From Marinobacter guineae (GTDB lineage: Bacteria > Pseudomonadota > Gammaproteobacteria > Pseudomonadales > Oleiphilaceae): 64,000 nt of DNA. The stretch is taken from contig NZ_KZ319340.1 of assembly GCF_002744735.1 (NCBI RefSeq), forward strand, positions 1,087,030 to 1,151,029, given 5' to 3'. The notes beneath the pieces were generated by a model, which saw only the letters and a list, made by a program, of their open reading frames with translations, made no database searches and had not been told where the DNA came from. The translations under genes and the position numbers were made by a program. Positions 9,334 through 18,143 of the stretch are shown here, in pieces (position 1 is the first letter of the stretch; the number at the start of each line of letters is the position of its first letter).

Positions 9334-9362
9334 ACTATATCAGTTGAATTTTGACAATCGTG
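9334..9362 (-). promoter_or_regulatory. Promoter of the CsrB-like RNA
   Basis: Minus strand: TATAGT (9339-9334) is a good -10 box and would start the RNA near 9327. The hexamer at the proper -35 distance (CACGAT, 9362-9357) is poor; TTGTCA at 9357-9352 is only 12 bp away. A weak -35 fits a promoter that needs an activator. Confidence 0.5.
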
Positions 9363-9495
9363 TGAATTGTGCGTGCGCTGTAACTGGATCCAGGAGGGCT
9401 AAAAACAAAAAGATATTATTATCAATAGTTTAGGTTTTTCTGAGTATCAGCGAATGCCCCCGCGTACGTCACGTCACTGCAAGATCGCACGTGCT

Positions 9496-9513
9496 TGTAG
9501 GAAATATCTCACA
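9496..9513 (-). promoter_or_regulatory. Candidate GacA/UvrY binding palindrome upstream of the CsrB-like RNA
   Basis: The minus strand reads TGTGAGATATTTCCTACA, an 18-bp imperfect palindrome of the form TGTRRG-N6-CYTACA. It matches the consensus upstream activating sequence (TGTAAG-N6-CTTACA) found before rsmY/rsmZ and the similar site before E. coli csrB. It lies about 170-185 bp upstream of the predicted RNA start, the spacing known for these sites. It overlaps the last codon of the VanZ-like gene. Confidence 0.65.
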
Positions 9514-9913
9514 ACGATTCGGGCGAATTTCTCAGGTCCGGTTTTCCTGCCTTCGGGATGCCGGGCCAGGGGAGGAGTCCTATGGCGATTCCGGCGCCGT
9601 CTGCGACCAGGTCGGCCAGGGAAAACTCCCGGTACGGCAGGTTCGCCTGAATGACCTCAATGCCCAGACCAAAGGCCAGCAGTGCCGGTGCATACCAGAT
9701 GGCCCGAAGATCCGGCCAGGCGAGACGGGTCAGGATGGTGAGCTCAACGAAGGCGACCAGGTGGTTAACCTTGTCGTTGGATGACGAGGGCACCGGGTAC
9801 GGATTATTCGTTGTCGCCAGGAACCCGATGGCCAGCACGGATATCACAAAGGCTACTCGCCACAGAGCGCGATAGTTCAGCAGGCTGGTCAATTGTTGTT
9901 TCAGTGTTTCCAT
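9509..9913 (-). CDS. VanZ-like small membrane protein
   Basis: 134 residues from the ATG at 9913; a longer frame reaching 10018 would run across the start region of the divergent cysZ-like gene. Three or four hydrophobic segments and the NDKVNHLVAFVELTILTRL stretch (Lys-x-x-His-x-x-x-Phe pattern) are typical of the VanZ family. A second conserved element is EVIQANLPYREFSLADLVADGAG. The function of chromosomal VanZ-like proteins is mostly unknown; here nothing suggests glycopeptide resistance. Its 3' end carries the predicted GacA site. Confidence 0.65.
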   Translation of the reverse strand: METLKQQLTSLLNYRALWRVAFVISVLAIGFLATTNNPYPVPSSSNDKVNHLVAFVELTILTRLAWPDLRAIWYAPALLAFGLGIEVIQANLPYREFSLADLVADGAGIAIGLLPWPGIPKAGKPDLRNSPESL

Positions 9914-10010
9914 CGGGGAAGTCCCTGAGAGTTCCTGGGCTGTGGGAATGTTGGCAACATGATATGCTTTGCGCCCCGTCATTGTCATGGAAGCGGAGGT
10001 CCTGCCAGCG

Positions 10011-10760
10011 ATGCTCAAAGGTAATTTTTTTCGTGGACTGGGCTATCTGGGTGAAGGTTTCCGCCTGATTCGTCAGCCCGGCTTGCGTCTGTTTGTCGTT
10101 ATTCCACTTGTCATCAATATCCTGCTTTTCGGCGTGTTGTTCTTCTTTCTGGGAGAGCTTTTTGCGGGCCTGATTGCCGCCGCTATGGGCTGGCTGCCGG
10201 ACTGGGCCTGGCTCCAGGCATTGGACTGGCTGTTCTGGATTCTTTATGGCGCTGTCATTCTGCTGATGCTGGCGTATGGCTTTGTGATCGTTGCCAATCT
10301 GATTGGCTCCCCATTCTATGGATATCTGGCCGAGCTGACCGAAAAACACCTGACTGGTCAGGAGGTCAACACCGACGACAGCTGGGCAACGATCATCAAG
10401 GATATCCCACGCGCGCTGTGGCGCGAGGTACAGAAAATTCTCTACTACCTGCCCCGTGCCATCGGACTGCTTGTCATCGGTCTGATCCCGGTTGTTAATC
10501 TGGTTGCAGCGGTTCTGTGGTTTCTTTTCAATAGCTGGATGATGGCGTTGCAGTATGTGGACTATCCCGCAGACAACCACAAGGTCAGTTTCCCGGCGTT
10601 GCGCCGTTTGCTGGGTGATACGCGGTTGTCGGCATTCGGCTTTGGTCTGCCAGTGGCATTGGCGGCCATGGTGCCGGTTCTGAACCTGTTTGTGGTGCCG
10701 GCGGCGGTGTGTGGGGCTACGGCTTACTGGGTGCGTGAAAACGGCGCGACCAGAAATTAA
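10011..10760 (+). CDS. cysZ: CysZ/EI24-family membrane protein
   Basis: 249 residues from ATG 10011, with GGAGG at 9995-9999. Several long hydrophobic segments are present, and the N-terminal GNFFRGLGYLGEGFRLIRQPGLR is typical of CysZ, a sulfate permease that feeds cysteine synthesis. The loop FVIVANLIGSPFYGYLAELTE is also conserved in the family. No cysteine genes lie nearby, and rapA follows after 16 bp. The sulfate role is therefore from family knowledge, not from context. Confidence 0.75.
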   Translation: MLKGNFFRGLGYLGEGFRLIRQPGLRLFVVIPLVINILLFGVLFFFLGELFAGLIAAAMGWLPDWAWLQALDWLFWILYGAVILLMLAYGFVIVANLIGSPFYGYLAELTEKHLTGQEVNTDDSWATIIKDIPRALWREVQKILYYLPRAIGLLVIGLIPVVNLVAAVLWFLFNSWMMALQYVDYPADNHKVSFPALRRLLGDTRLSAFGFGLPVALAAMVPVLNLFVVPAAVCGATAYWVRENGATRN

Positions 10761-10776
10761 TCGGTCTGGAGGTTTC

Positions 10777-13638
10777 TTGGATACATCGGAATTTGTTATT
10801 GGTCAGCGTTGGGTCAGCCACAGTGACACCAGCTTGGGGTTGGGTATTGTCACGGACATCTCGGGCCGAAGGGTCACCCTGGGATTCCCCGCCGCCGATG
10901 AGGAGCGCACCTACGCGATTGATAATGCGCCGCTTTCCCGCATCATTTACCAGATCGGAGAGGAAATTGAGACTTTTGAGGGTGAGCGTTACATCGTTCG
11001 CGCGGTAGAGGATCTCGGCGGCGTACTCATGTATCACGCGGATGACGGCGCTGACCTGCACGAAATCTCGGAAGTGAAACTGGCCGGTTCAGTCAATTTC
11101 TCAGCTCCGCACCAGCGCCTGTTCGCTGGCCAGTTTGACCGTAACGGTGCCTTTCGCCTGAGGTTCGCCACCCTCCAGCATATGAATCGCCTGCGTGCGT
11201 CGCCGGCCCAGGGGCTGATCGGTGCCCGAACCCAGCATCTGCCGCACCAGATCTATATCGCCCATGAGGTGGCAAAGCGTCATGCGCCGAGGGTTATGCT
11301 GGCAGACGAGGTGGGCCTCGGCAAAACCATCGAAGCAGGCCTGATCCTGCATTACCAGCTTCATACCGGGCGGGCAAAGCGCGCACTCATCGTAGTGCCG
11401 GACTCCCTTACCCATCAGTGGCTGGTGGAAATGCTCCGGCGTTTTAATCTGCGCTTCTCGATCGTCGACCAGAGCCGTTATGACGCCCTGAAAGATGAGC
11501 AAAGCGATGTTGATGCGCTGGTGAACCATATCTTCGGCGGCGATGATTCGGTCAACCCCTTTGAGAGCGACCAGTTGGTGCTTTGCAGTCTCGATTTCCT
11601 GGTGAACAGCCAGCAGGCCCGTAAGGATGCCCTCCGGGCAGACTGGGACCTGATGATTGTGGACGAGGCCCACCATCTGGCCTGGAGCCCGGAGCAAACC
11701 AGCCCCGAATACCAGATTGTGGAAGAACTCTCGGCGGTCAGTCGTGGCCTGTTGCTGCTGACAGCGACTCCCGAACAGGTCGGTGTGGCCAGTCACTTTG
11801 CCCGACTGCGGTTGCTGGACCCGGCGCGGTTCCACGACCTGGAGACATTCCGGGAGGAAGAACAGCAGTACGAAGTCATCAATAGCGTGGTACGCCGGCT
11901 GCAGGATGAAAGTTCCGATATCAGTGCAGACGATCGAAAACTGCTGCAGGCCTGGTTAGGGGAGGAACTGGACCAGTTACTGGCTGGTGATGACCCCCGC
12001 CAGTCCGTGATCGACGCCCTGCTGGATCGTCACGGCACCGGCCGGGTGCTGTTCCGTAATACCCGGGCAGCGATTCAGGGGTTCCCCGAGCGTCGTCCGA
12101 CCCCTGTGCCATTGCCGTATCCTGACATGTACGAGGGACAGGTCTCCGGTCTACAGGGGCTGGCGCCAGAGGAGCTGGTGCCTGAGGAGCAATGGCTGGC
12201 GGAGGATCCCCGTGTGGCCTGGCTGGAGAAAAAACTGGCCGGCCTGCGCCCTGCCAAGGTCGTTGTCATCTGTGCCCGCGCCGAAACCGCCATGGCCCTT
12301 GAGCACTATCTCCAGCTTCGTGCCGGTATCCGCAGTGCTGCATTCCATGAGCATCTGAGCCTTCTGGAGCGCGACCGGGCCGCGGCCTATTTTGCGGATA
12401 GTGACCAGGGCGCCCAGGCGCTGATCTGTTCCGAAATCGGCAGCGAGGGCCGGAACTTCCAGTTCGCCCATCATCTGGTTCTGTTTGATCTGCCTGCCAA
12501 CCCGGATCTGCTCGAACAGCGCATCGGGCGCCTGGACCGGATCGGACAGACCGAAGCCATTGATATTCATATTCCTTATCTGCAAGGGACCAGTCAGGAA
12601 GTCCAGTTCCGGTGGTTCCACGAAGGTCTGAACGCGTTTGCGGAAAGCTGCGCGGTTGGTGTGGCGGTGCAGGAGACCGTTCAGGAGCAATGGTGGAAGG
12701 CCATCGATGGTGACATCGATGCCACTGATGAGCTGGTCAGGGCCTCGGCTGAAGAATCCCGGCGTCTGAAAACGCTGCTCCAGAACGGCCGTGATGCGCT
12801 GATTGAACTCAATTCCTGCCGCCGGGATGTGGCTGAAGATCTGATCACCGCTATTGAGGAAGAGGAAAGCGAGGTCCGGGTTCGTGACTACATGATGGAG
12901 GCCTTCGACATTCTTGGTGTGGATGTGGAAGACCATGCTGATCATTCCGATATTCTCCGCCCGGGTGAGCAATATCAGGCCGGTCACGTGGCCGAGTTGC
13001 CCGAAGACGGCATAACGGTGACCTGGGACCGCCAGAATGCCCTCGAACGGGAAGATCTGGCCTTTATGAGCTGGGAACACCCGATGGTGACCGGGGTGAT
13101 GGATTCGGTCACCAGTTCCGGTCTGGGCAAGGCGGCCCTGGCCAGTCTGTCAGTGAAAGCTCTGCCGGCGGGTACCCTGCTGATGGAGGCGTTGTTTACA
13201 GTGCACTGTCCCGCCCCGGATGCCCTGCAGCTGACCCGCTATCTTCCGGTTTCGCCGCTGCGACTACTGGTGGACGTGAACGGCAAGGAGTTATCCGGTG
13301 CGTTGCCCCATGATCGGTTAAACGATCTGTGTTCAAATATCCGCCGGCGCACGGCCCAGGCCATCGTGCCGCAGATTCGGCCCCAGGTTGAAACCATGGT
13401 GGATCATGTGGAACGTTTGTCCGAGCCGCATCTGGAGCCCCTGAAATCGCAGGCCCTTGACCAGTTGGCTGCCACCTTTGAACCGGAGATTCGCAGGCTG
13501 GAAGCCCTACAGAAGGTGAATCCGGCGATTCGTGAAGAGGAAATCAACTATTTCCGGGACCAGTTCGAGGCGGCCCGGGATGCCATTGGCCATGCCAGCC
13601 TCGCGCTGGAAGGCATCCGGGTGATTGTGACTGCGTAA
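10777..13638 (+). CDS. rapA: RNA polymerase-associated ATP-dependent helicase RapA
   Basis: 953 residues from TTG 10777, supported by GGAGG at 10768-10772; E. coli RapA has 968. N-terminal Tudor-like domains (GQRWVSHSDTSLGLGIV) are followed by the Swi2/Snf2 motor: Walker A in LADEVGLGKTIEAG, the DEAH box in IVDEAHHLAW, motif III in LLTATPEQ and motif VI in QRIGRLDRIGQ. RapA binds core RNA polymerase and helps it recycle after termination. The TTG start is unusual, but no ATG lies close by in frame and the ribosome-binding site is strong. Confidence 0.95.
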   Translation: MDTSEFVIGQRWVSHSDTSLGLGIVTDISGRRVTLGFPAADEERTYAIDNAPLSRIIYQIGEEIETFEGERYIVRAVEDLGGVLMYHADDGADLHEISEVKLAGSVNFSAPHQRLFAGQFDRNGAFRLRFATLQHMNRLRASPAQGLIGARTQHLPHQIYIAHEVAKRHAPRVMLADEVGLGKTIEAGLILHYQLHTGRAKRALIVVPDSLTHQWLVEMLRRFNLRFSIVDQSRYDALKDEQSDVDALVNHIFGGDDSVNPFESDQLVLCSLDFLVNSQQARKDALRADWDLMIVDEAHHLAWSPEQTSPEYQIVEELSAVSRGLLLLTATPEQVGVASHFARLRLLDPARFHDLETFREEEQQYEVINSVVRRLQDESSDISADDRKLLQAWLGEELDQLLAGDDPRQSVIDALLDRHGTGRVLFRNTRAAIQGFPERRPTPVPLPYPDMYEGQVSGLQGLAPEELVPEEQWLAEDPRVAWLEKKLAGLRPAKVVVICARAETAMALEHYLQLRAGIRSAAFHEHLSLLERDRAAAYFADSDQGAQALICSEIGSEGRNFQFAHHLVLFDLPANPDLLEQRIGRLDRIGQTEAIDIHIPYLQGTSQEVQFRWFHEGLNAFAESCAVGVAVQETVQEQWWKAIDGDIDATDELVRASAEESRRLKTLLQNGRDALIELNSCRRDVAEDLITAIEEEESEVRVRDYMMEAFDILGVDVEDHADHSDILRPGEQYQAGHVAELPEDGITVTWDRQNALEREDLAFMSWEHPMVTGVMDSVTSSGLGKAALASLSVKALPAGTLLMEALFTVHCPAPDALQLTRYLPVSPLRLLVDVNGKELSGALPHDRLNDLCSNIRRRTAQAIVPQIRPQVETMVDHVERLSEPHLEPLKSQALDQLAATFEPEIRRLEALQKVNPAIREEEINYFRDQFEAARDAIGHASLALEGIRVIVTA

Positions 13639-13767
13639 GCCGGAGTGTGACGGCTGTAACTGGCTGACTGTGCGGCATTAGCTGGCCAGCCTTCATCTGA
13701 TGCGGTACCGTCAACGTAACAAATTGTAGTTTTTACACTTCAGAACCATGGATGACAGAGAGAACCT

Positions 13768-16218
13768 ATGATGACTTTCATTCTGTTTGTAGTGGCACTG
13801 GCCGGCCTATTGATTGTGATGCGGCGCGAGTCCGGTGCAATGTCCGCCATTGGTGTGATGGCGGTGACCGGTTTGCTCTCACTGATTTTCGCCTCTGGCT
13901 GGCTGGCGCTGGTGCTGTTTATCGGTGCCGCGGCAACCGCGGCGGCAGGTCTGCCGGGCTTTCGCCAGAGCTGGCTGACGCCCCGCATCTTTGCCATGTT
14001 CAAGAAAGTCGCGCCCAAGGTTTCGGATACCGAAAAAGTGGCTCTGGAGGCCGGTACCGTAGGCTGGGATGGCGAGCTATTCACCGGGCGTCCGGACTGG
14101 CATAGCCTGCTGATCAACCGAAATACCGGTCTGAGCGAGGAAGAACAGGCTTTCGTGGACAATCAGTGCACCCAGGCCATCTCCATGTGCAACGCCTGGG
14201 ACGTGGCGGTTGAGCGTGCAGACTTGCCGAAGGAGCTGTGGGACTTCCTCAAGAAGGAAAAGTTCTTCGGCATGATTATCCCGAAGGAATTCGGTGGCCT
14301 GGAGTTCTCGGCCAAGGCCCAGACAGCCGTTTTGCAGAAGCTTGCTGCAAACGAATCACTGATGGTTTCCGTGGGTGTACCCAACTCCCTCGGCCCGGGT
14401 GAATTGCTGGTCAAATACGGAACGGACGAACAGAAGAATCACTACCTTCCACGCCTGGCCGATGGCCGCGAGATTCCCTGTTTCGGACTGACCGGCCCCC
14501 GTGCCGGGTCAGACGCAACCTCGCTGCCGGATACCGGCATCGTCTGCAAGCAGGAAGTGGATGGCAAGGAAGTGGTCGGTATCCGGCTCAATTTCGAGAA
14601 GCGCTGGATTACCCTCGCTCCCATCGCCACGGTTGTCGGCCTGGCATTCCGGATGTTTGACCCGGACGGCTTGCTGGGCGAGACCGAAGACTACGGTATT
14701 ACCTGTGCCCTGATCCCGCGGGACACCAAGGGCATGGAGATCGGTCGCCGCCATTGCCCCATCGGCAGTCCGTTCCTGAACGGACCGATCAAGGGCAAGG
14801 ACGTGTTTATTCCGCTGGATTACATCATCGGTGGTGTGGATATGGCGGGCCAGGGCTGGCGCATGCTGGTTGAATGCCTGTCGGTTGGCCGCTGTATCAC
14901 CTTGCCCTCCGGGGCGGCTGGTGCGGCTGCCTACGCGGTCGGCACCGCGGGTGGCTTTACCCGGATCCGTCGCCAGTTCAATACACCGGTTGCCGATATG
15001 GAAGGCGTGCAGGAGCCTTTGGCCCGGATTGCCGCCAAGACCTATATCTCCCAGGCGGCGGTTAACCATACCGCCAACATGATCGACAAGGGAGAGAAGC
15101 CGGCGGTGCCGTCTGCGATCCTCAAATATCATCTGACCGAGTTCCAGCGTGGCATCCTCACCGATGCCATGGATGTTCACGGTGGCAAGACGGTAACCCT
15201 CGGCCCCCGTAACTATCTGGGCATCGGTTACAGCGGCGCCGCGGTTTCGATTACCGTTGAGGGTGCCAACATCATGACCCGCAGCCTGATGATCTTCGGC
15301 CAGGGTGCGATCCGCTGCCATCCGTATGTACTCAAGGAGCTGGCGGCTAAAGATAACGATGACATCAACGCCTTTGACGACGCCTTCTTCGGCCATGCCG
15401 GCCTGATCTTCGGCAACGCTGCCCGCGCCTTCACCCAGGCGCTGGGCCTTGGCCTGGCGGATGTCCCGTTCGACAGTGCCAGCCGGAAGTACGCTCAGGC
15501 GGTTGCCCGTTTCAGTGCGGCGTTCGGCCTGTGCTCCGATGCAGCCATGACCACCCTGGGCAGCGAGCTGAAAATGCGCGAGCTGATTTCCGCGCGCCTG
15601 GGCGATATGCTGTCCAATCTGTACCTCGCATCCATGGTGCTCAAGAACTGGCATGAGACTCAGCCGGTGGAGGGCGAGAAGGAAGTCATGGAGTACAGCC
15701 TGGGCCTGCTGATGCATCGCACTGAAAACGCGCTGGATGAGTTCCTGCAGAACCTGCCCAACCGCGCCGTGGCGTTGGTGTTGCGTGCCGTTACCATGCC
15801 GCTCGGTCGCCGCTGGGGTGGCCCCCAGGACGAACTGACCCGTAAACTGGCACGCGCCATCTCAACCGATACGCCGATTCGCAACAAGCTGATCGCCAGT
15901 GTATGGACCACCGACGGCGAAGGTACCGTGGAGAACCCGGTTGCCCGGTATAACGGTCTGTTGAAAGACTATGACAAGGCCGAGCAGCTCTACCGGAAGG
16001 TCACCAAGGCCTACGCCAAGGGTGAACTCCCAATGACGGCACTGCATCCCGAAGAGCGGTTTGAAGCGGCCCTTGAGGCAGGCGTTTACACCAAAGAAGA
16101 GGCGGACTTCATGCGCCAGTATGAAACCGTGGTGCTGGAAATGCTGACCGTGGACGACTTCCCGTTTGATGCCTTTGCGCACAACAAGGAGTCTGTGATT
16201 GACCACAACCCTGCCTGA
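13768..16218 (+). CDS. fadE: Acyl-CoA dehydrogenase FadE
   Basis: 816 residues, matching the large membrane-linked FadE (814 in E. coli). The first 70 residues hold two or three hydrophobic segments. The dehydrogenase core follows (FFGMIIPKEFGGLEFSAKAQ, FGLTGPRAGSD) and a long C-terminal domain (DUF1974 type) after about residue 560. It catalyses the first step of fatty-acid beta-oxidation. The ATG at 13768 follows AGAGAG; a second ATG three bases later is equally possible. crcB follows closely. A fatty-acid regulator site was looked for upstream and not recognised. Confidence 0.95.
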   Translation: MMTFILFVVALAGLLIVMRRESGAMSAIGVMAVTGLLSLIFASGWLALVLFIGAAATAAAGLPGFRQSWLTPRIFAMFKKVAPKVSDTEKVALEAGTVGWDGELFTGRPDWHSLLINRNTGLSEEEQAFVDNQCTQAISMCNAWDVAVERADLPKELWDFLKKEKFFGMIIPKEFGGLEFSAKAQTAVLQKLAANESLMVSVGVPNSLGPGELLVKYGTDEQKNHYLPRLADGREIPCFGLTGPRAGSDATSLPDTGIVCKQEVDGKEVVGIRLNFEKRWITLAPIATVVGLAFRMFDPDGLLGETEDYGITCALIPRDTKGMEIGRRHCPIGSPFLNGPIKGKDVFIPLDYIIGGVDMAGQGWRMLVECLSVGRCITLPSGAAGAAAYAVGTAGGFTRIRRQFNTPVADMEGVQEPLARIAAKTYISQAAVNHTANMIDKGEKPAVPSAILKYHLTEFQRGILTDAMDVHGGKTVTLGPRNYLGIGYSGAAVSITVEGANIMTRSLMIFGQGAIRCHPYVLKELAAKDNDDINAFDDAFFGHAGLIFGNAARAFTQALGLGLADVPFDSASRKYAQAVARFSAAFGLCSDAAMTTLGSELKMRELISARLGDMLSNLYLASMVLKNWHETQPVEGEKEVMEYSLGLLMHRTENALDEFLQNLPNRAVALVLRAVTMPLGRRWGGPQDELTRKLARAISTDTPIRNKLIASVWTTDGEGTVENPVARYNGLLKDYDKAEQLYRKVTKAYAKGELPMTALHPEERFEAALEAGVYTKEEADFMRQYETVVLEMLTVDDFPFDAFAHNKESVIDHNPA

Positions 16219-16235
16219 TCGGAGGCTGCTCTGAC

Positions 16236-16616
16236 ATGTGGTTGTCTTTTCTTGCAGTGAGTGTTGGCGCCGTGATCGGCGCCAACCTTCGTTGGGCCCT
16301 GGGGTTGTGGCTCAATACCACCTATCATGCAATTCCTTACGGAACGCTGGCAGCCAACCTCAGCGGCGGCTGGCTAATCGGGCTGCTGATCGGTTATTTC
16401 AGTCATGGCAGCACGCTGGCACCGGAGTGGCGGTTGTTTGCCATTACCGGGCTATGTGGCGCGTTGACCACGTTTTCTACCTTCTCCCTCGAGATGTTTG
16501 CCGCCATCCAGGAAGGCAAATGGGCCATGGCCATTACCGGCATTCTGGCTCACGTTGTCGGCTCCATCCTTATGACTGCATTGGGAATTTATACCTTCGG
16601 CCTGGTGAAGGGCTGA
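16236..16616 (+). CDS. crcB: Fluoride exporter CrcB/FluC
   Basis: 126 residues with four hydrophobic helices, the normal size of Fluc channels. Signatures are GANLRWALG near the N-terminus, GTLAANLSGGWLIG in helix 2 and GLCGALTTFSTFSLE in helix 3, which includes the conserved Asn and the Phe residues lining the fluoride path. The protein works as a dual-topology dimer in the inner membrane and lets fluoride leave the cell. Only 17 bp separate it from fadE, so it is probably cotranscribed, and there is no room for a fluoride riboswitch. Confidence 0.93.
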   Translation: MWLSFLAVSVGAVIGANLRWALGLWLNTTYHAIPYGTLAANLSGGWLIGLLIGYFSHGSTLAPEWRLFAITGLCGALTTFSTFSLEMFAAIQEGKWAMAITGILAHVVGSILMTALGIYTFGLVKG

Positions 16617-16854
16617 TGGGTATCACTACCTACATTTTTTCTTGAAAATACCCTTGGCAAGCCCCGGATTCAGGAGTAGAGTTAAAAACGTAGGAAAGAT
16701 TCAGTAAAGCATTTCATGAATAAGACGTACTCCGCAGTTAGTAGTGACCGTCCTGTTTTTGATTCCGCGAGTTCTGTATTTCCGTAAAACGTCGACCTTG
16801 CACCACGAAGGTGTGTGGCGGCAGATAATATGATTGATTTCAGGAAGTTTAAGT

Positions 16855-17061
16855 ATGTCTACTACTACCGGTACTGTTAAGTTCTTCAACGAAGCAAAGG
16901 GCTTTGGCTTTATCACTCGTGAAGGCGGCCCGGACGTTTTTGTTCACTACAGCGCTATTCAGGGCAGCGGTTTCAAAACTCTGGCAGAAGGCCAGCAGGT
17001 TGAGTTCACCGTTACCCAGGGCCAGAAAGGCCCTCAGGCGGAGAATGTTGTTCCCCTGTAA
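16855..17061 (+). CDS. CspA-family cold-shock protein
   Basis: 68 residues from ATG 16855, with AGGAAG a few bases upstream; an in-frame ATG at 16834 would add seven untypical residues. RNP1 (KGFGFI) and RNP2 (VFVHY) are both present in a single OB fold. Such proteins bind single-stranded RNA and act as RNA chaperones. The upstream gap of about 240 bp is A/T-rich for this genome and could hold the long 5' leader usual for csp genes. A strong terminator follows. Confidence 0.95.
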   Translation: MSTTTGTVKFFNEAKGFGFITREGGPDVFVHYSAIQGSGFKTLAEGQQVEFTVTQGQKGPQAENVVPL

Positions 17062-17088
17062 TCCTTGATGGATTCTGGAATAACCGCC

Positions 17089-17116
17089 AAAAAGGCAGCT
17101 TCGGCTGCCTTTTTTT
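17089..17116 (+). terminator. Intrinsic terminator of the cold-shock gene
   Basis: AAAAAGGCAGC (17089-17099), a TTCG tetraloop and GCTGCC with seven T residues (to 17116) form a textbook rho-independent terminator 28 bp past the stop codon. Confidence 0.93.
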
Positions 17117-17131
17117 GTGGACGAGCCCACG

Positions 17132-17156
17132 AAAAACCCGGCGAAATCGCCGGGTT
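17132..17156 (-). terminator. Intrinsic terminator of the dienelactone hydrolase gene
   Basis: On the minus strand AACCCGGCG / CGCCGGGTT (17156-17135) with a 4-nt loop is followed by TTTC. It faces the cold-shock terminator, so the two convergent genes each have their own. Confidence 0.8.
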
Positions 17157-17183
17157 CCAGGCTTCAAATGTTACGCCGGTACG

Positions 17184-17987
17184 TTACTGGGCGAAAATCT
17201 CCTCATAAAACCGCATGGAGCCCTCCCAGGAGCGGGTGGCGGCCTCTTCATCATAGCCAATCGGCAGGCCAAATTCTTCGGCGACCTTGTCTGCGCCAGG
17301 ATTGGTGAACGAGTGCAGTACCCCGGGGAAAGTCACCAGCGTGAGGTCGACTTGCGCGTCCTGCATTTCCTTGACCAGAGTTGCGACCTGCTCGGAGGGA
17401 ACCATCTTGTCGGCACCACCGGTGTACACTTGAACCCGTGCCTTCACCATGCCGGGCTCGGCGGTTATCGGGCTGCCAAGAGCGCCATGAAGGCTGACAA
17501 CGCCATCCAGATCCACGCCCATCCTGGCCATGTTCAGAACGACAGCGCCGCCAAAGCAATAGCCCTGGGCGGCAATTCGTGAACCATCAACGCTTTCATG
17601 GCTCTGCAGGATCTCCATCGCTTTCATGAAGCGGGCTTTGACCTGATCCATGTCCTTGGTGGCTTCCTGCATGAACTTCTGGGCGGTATCCGGATGGTCC
17701 GCATGTTTGCCGGAGCCATACATGTCCAGGGCAAACGCAGTGTAGCCTGCCGCAGCAAGCCTCTCTGCCTGCTCACGGGCGAACTCGTTATGGCCCCACC
17801 ATTCGTGAACCACCAGAACACCGGGGCGTTTCTGCTCGAACTCATCGTCCCAGGCCATGTAACCGGTGAAGGTGGTATCACCGACCTTGTATTCGATGGT
17901 TTTGGTCTGCATTTCTGCCAATGCCTGAGTGCTTGTGAGAGTAAGTGACAGGGTTGCGGCTGCAGCCGCTTTTCTCAGAGTAATCAT
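17184..17987 (-). CDS. Secreted dienelactone hydrolase family protein
   Basis: 267 residues. A signal peptide is visible: basic MITLRK, a hydrophobic stretch and a likely cleavage at ALA-E near residue 24. The mature part is an alpha/beta hydrolase of the dienelactone hydrolase type. The nucleophile is the Cys in GYCFGGA, with VHEWWGHNE near the start, an Asp in TGGADKMVP and a His in VLHSFTNP completing the triad. An exported form suggests a periplasmic esterase; the substrate is unknown. Cytoplasmic chlorocatechol-type enzymes lack the signal peptide, so that pathway is unlikely. Confidence 0.85.
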   Translation of the reverse strand: MITLRKAAAAATLSLTLTSTQALAEMQTKTIEYKVGDTTFTGYMAWDDEFEQKRPGVLVVHEWWGHNEFAREQAERLAAAGYTAFALDMYGSGKHADHPDTAQKFMQEATKDMDQVKARFMKAMEILQSHESVDGSRIAAQGYCFGGAVVLNMARMGVDLDGVVSLHGALGSPITAEPGMVKARVQVYTGGADKMVPSEQVATLVKEMQDAQVDLTLVTFPGVLHSFTNPGADKVAEEFGLPIGYDEEAATRSWEGSMRFYEEIFAQ

Positions 17988-18143
17988 GATGTCTCCTGCT
18001 CCTTGGGGGTCGGATTGTTTTTGTCCAGGGTTTTACGCCTGGAACCGGTAAACCGATGCAATCAGTTGCCAAACCAGTATAGGTCCTTTTGACTACACTT
18101 CATGCAGACATTCACAAATTGGCGGATGCTTTGGAGGCAGTGC

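Noticed and set aside
9025..9354. Short ORFs on both strands in the gap after the methyltransferase gene
   Set aside because: They lack ribosome-binding sites and motifs. The stretch is better explained by the GGA-rich RNA.
16219..16235. Fluoride riboswitch before crcB
   Set aside because: Only 17 bp separate crcB from fadE, too short for the structure.
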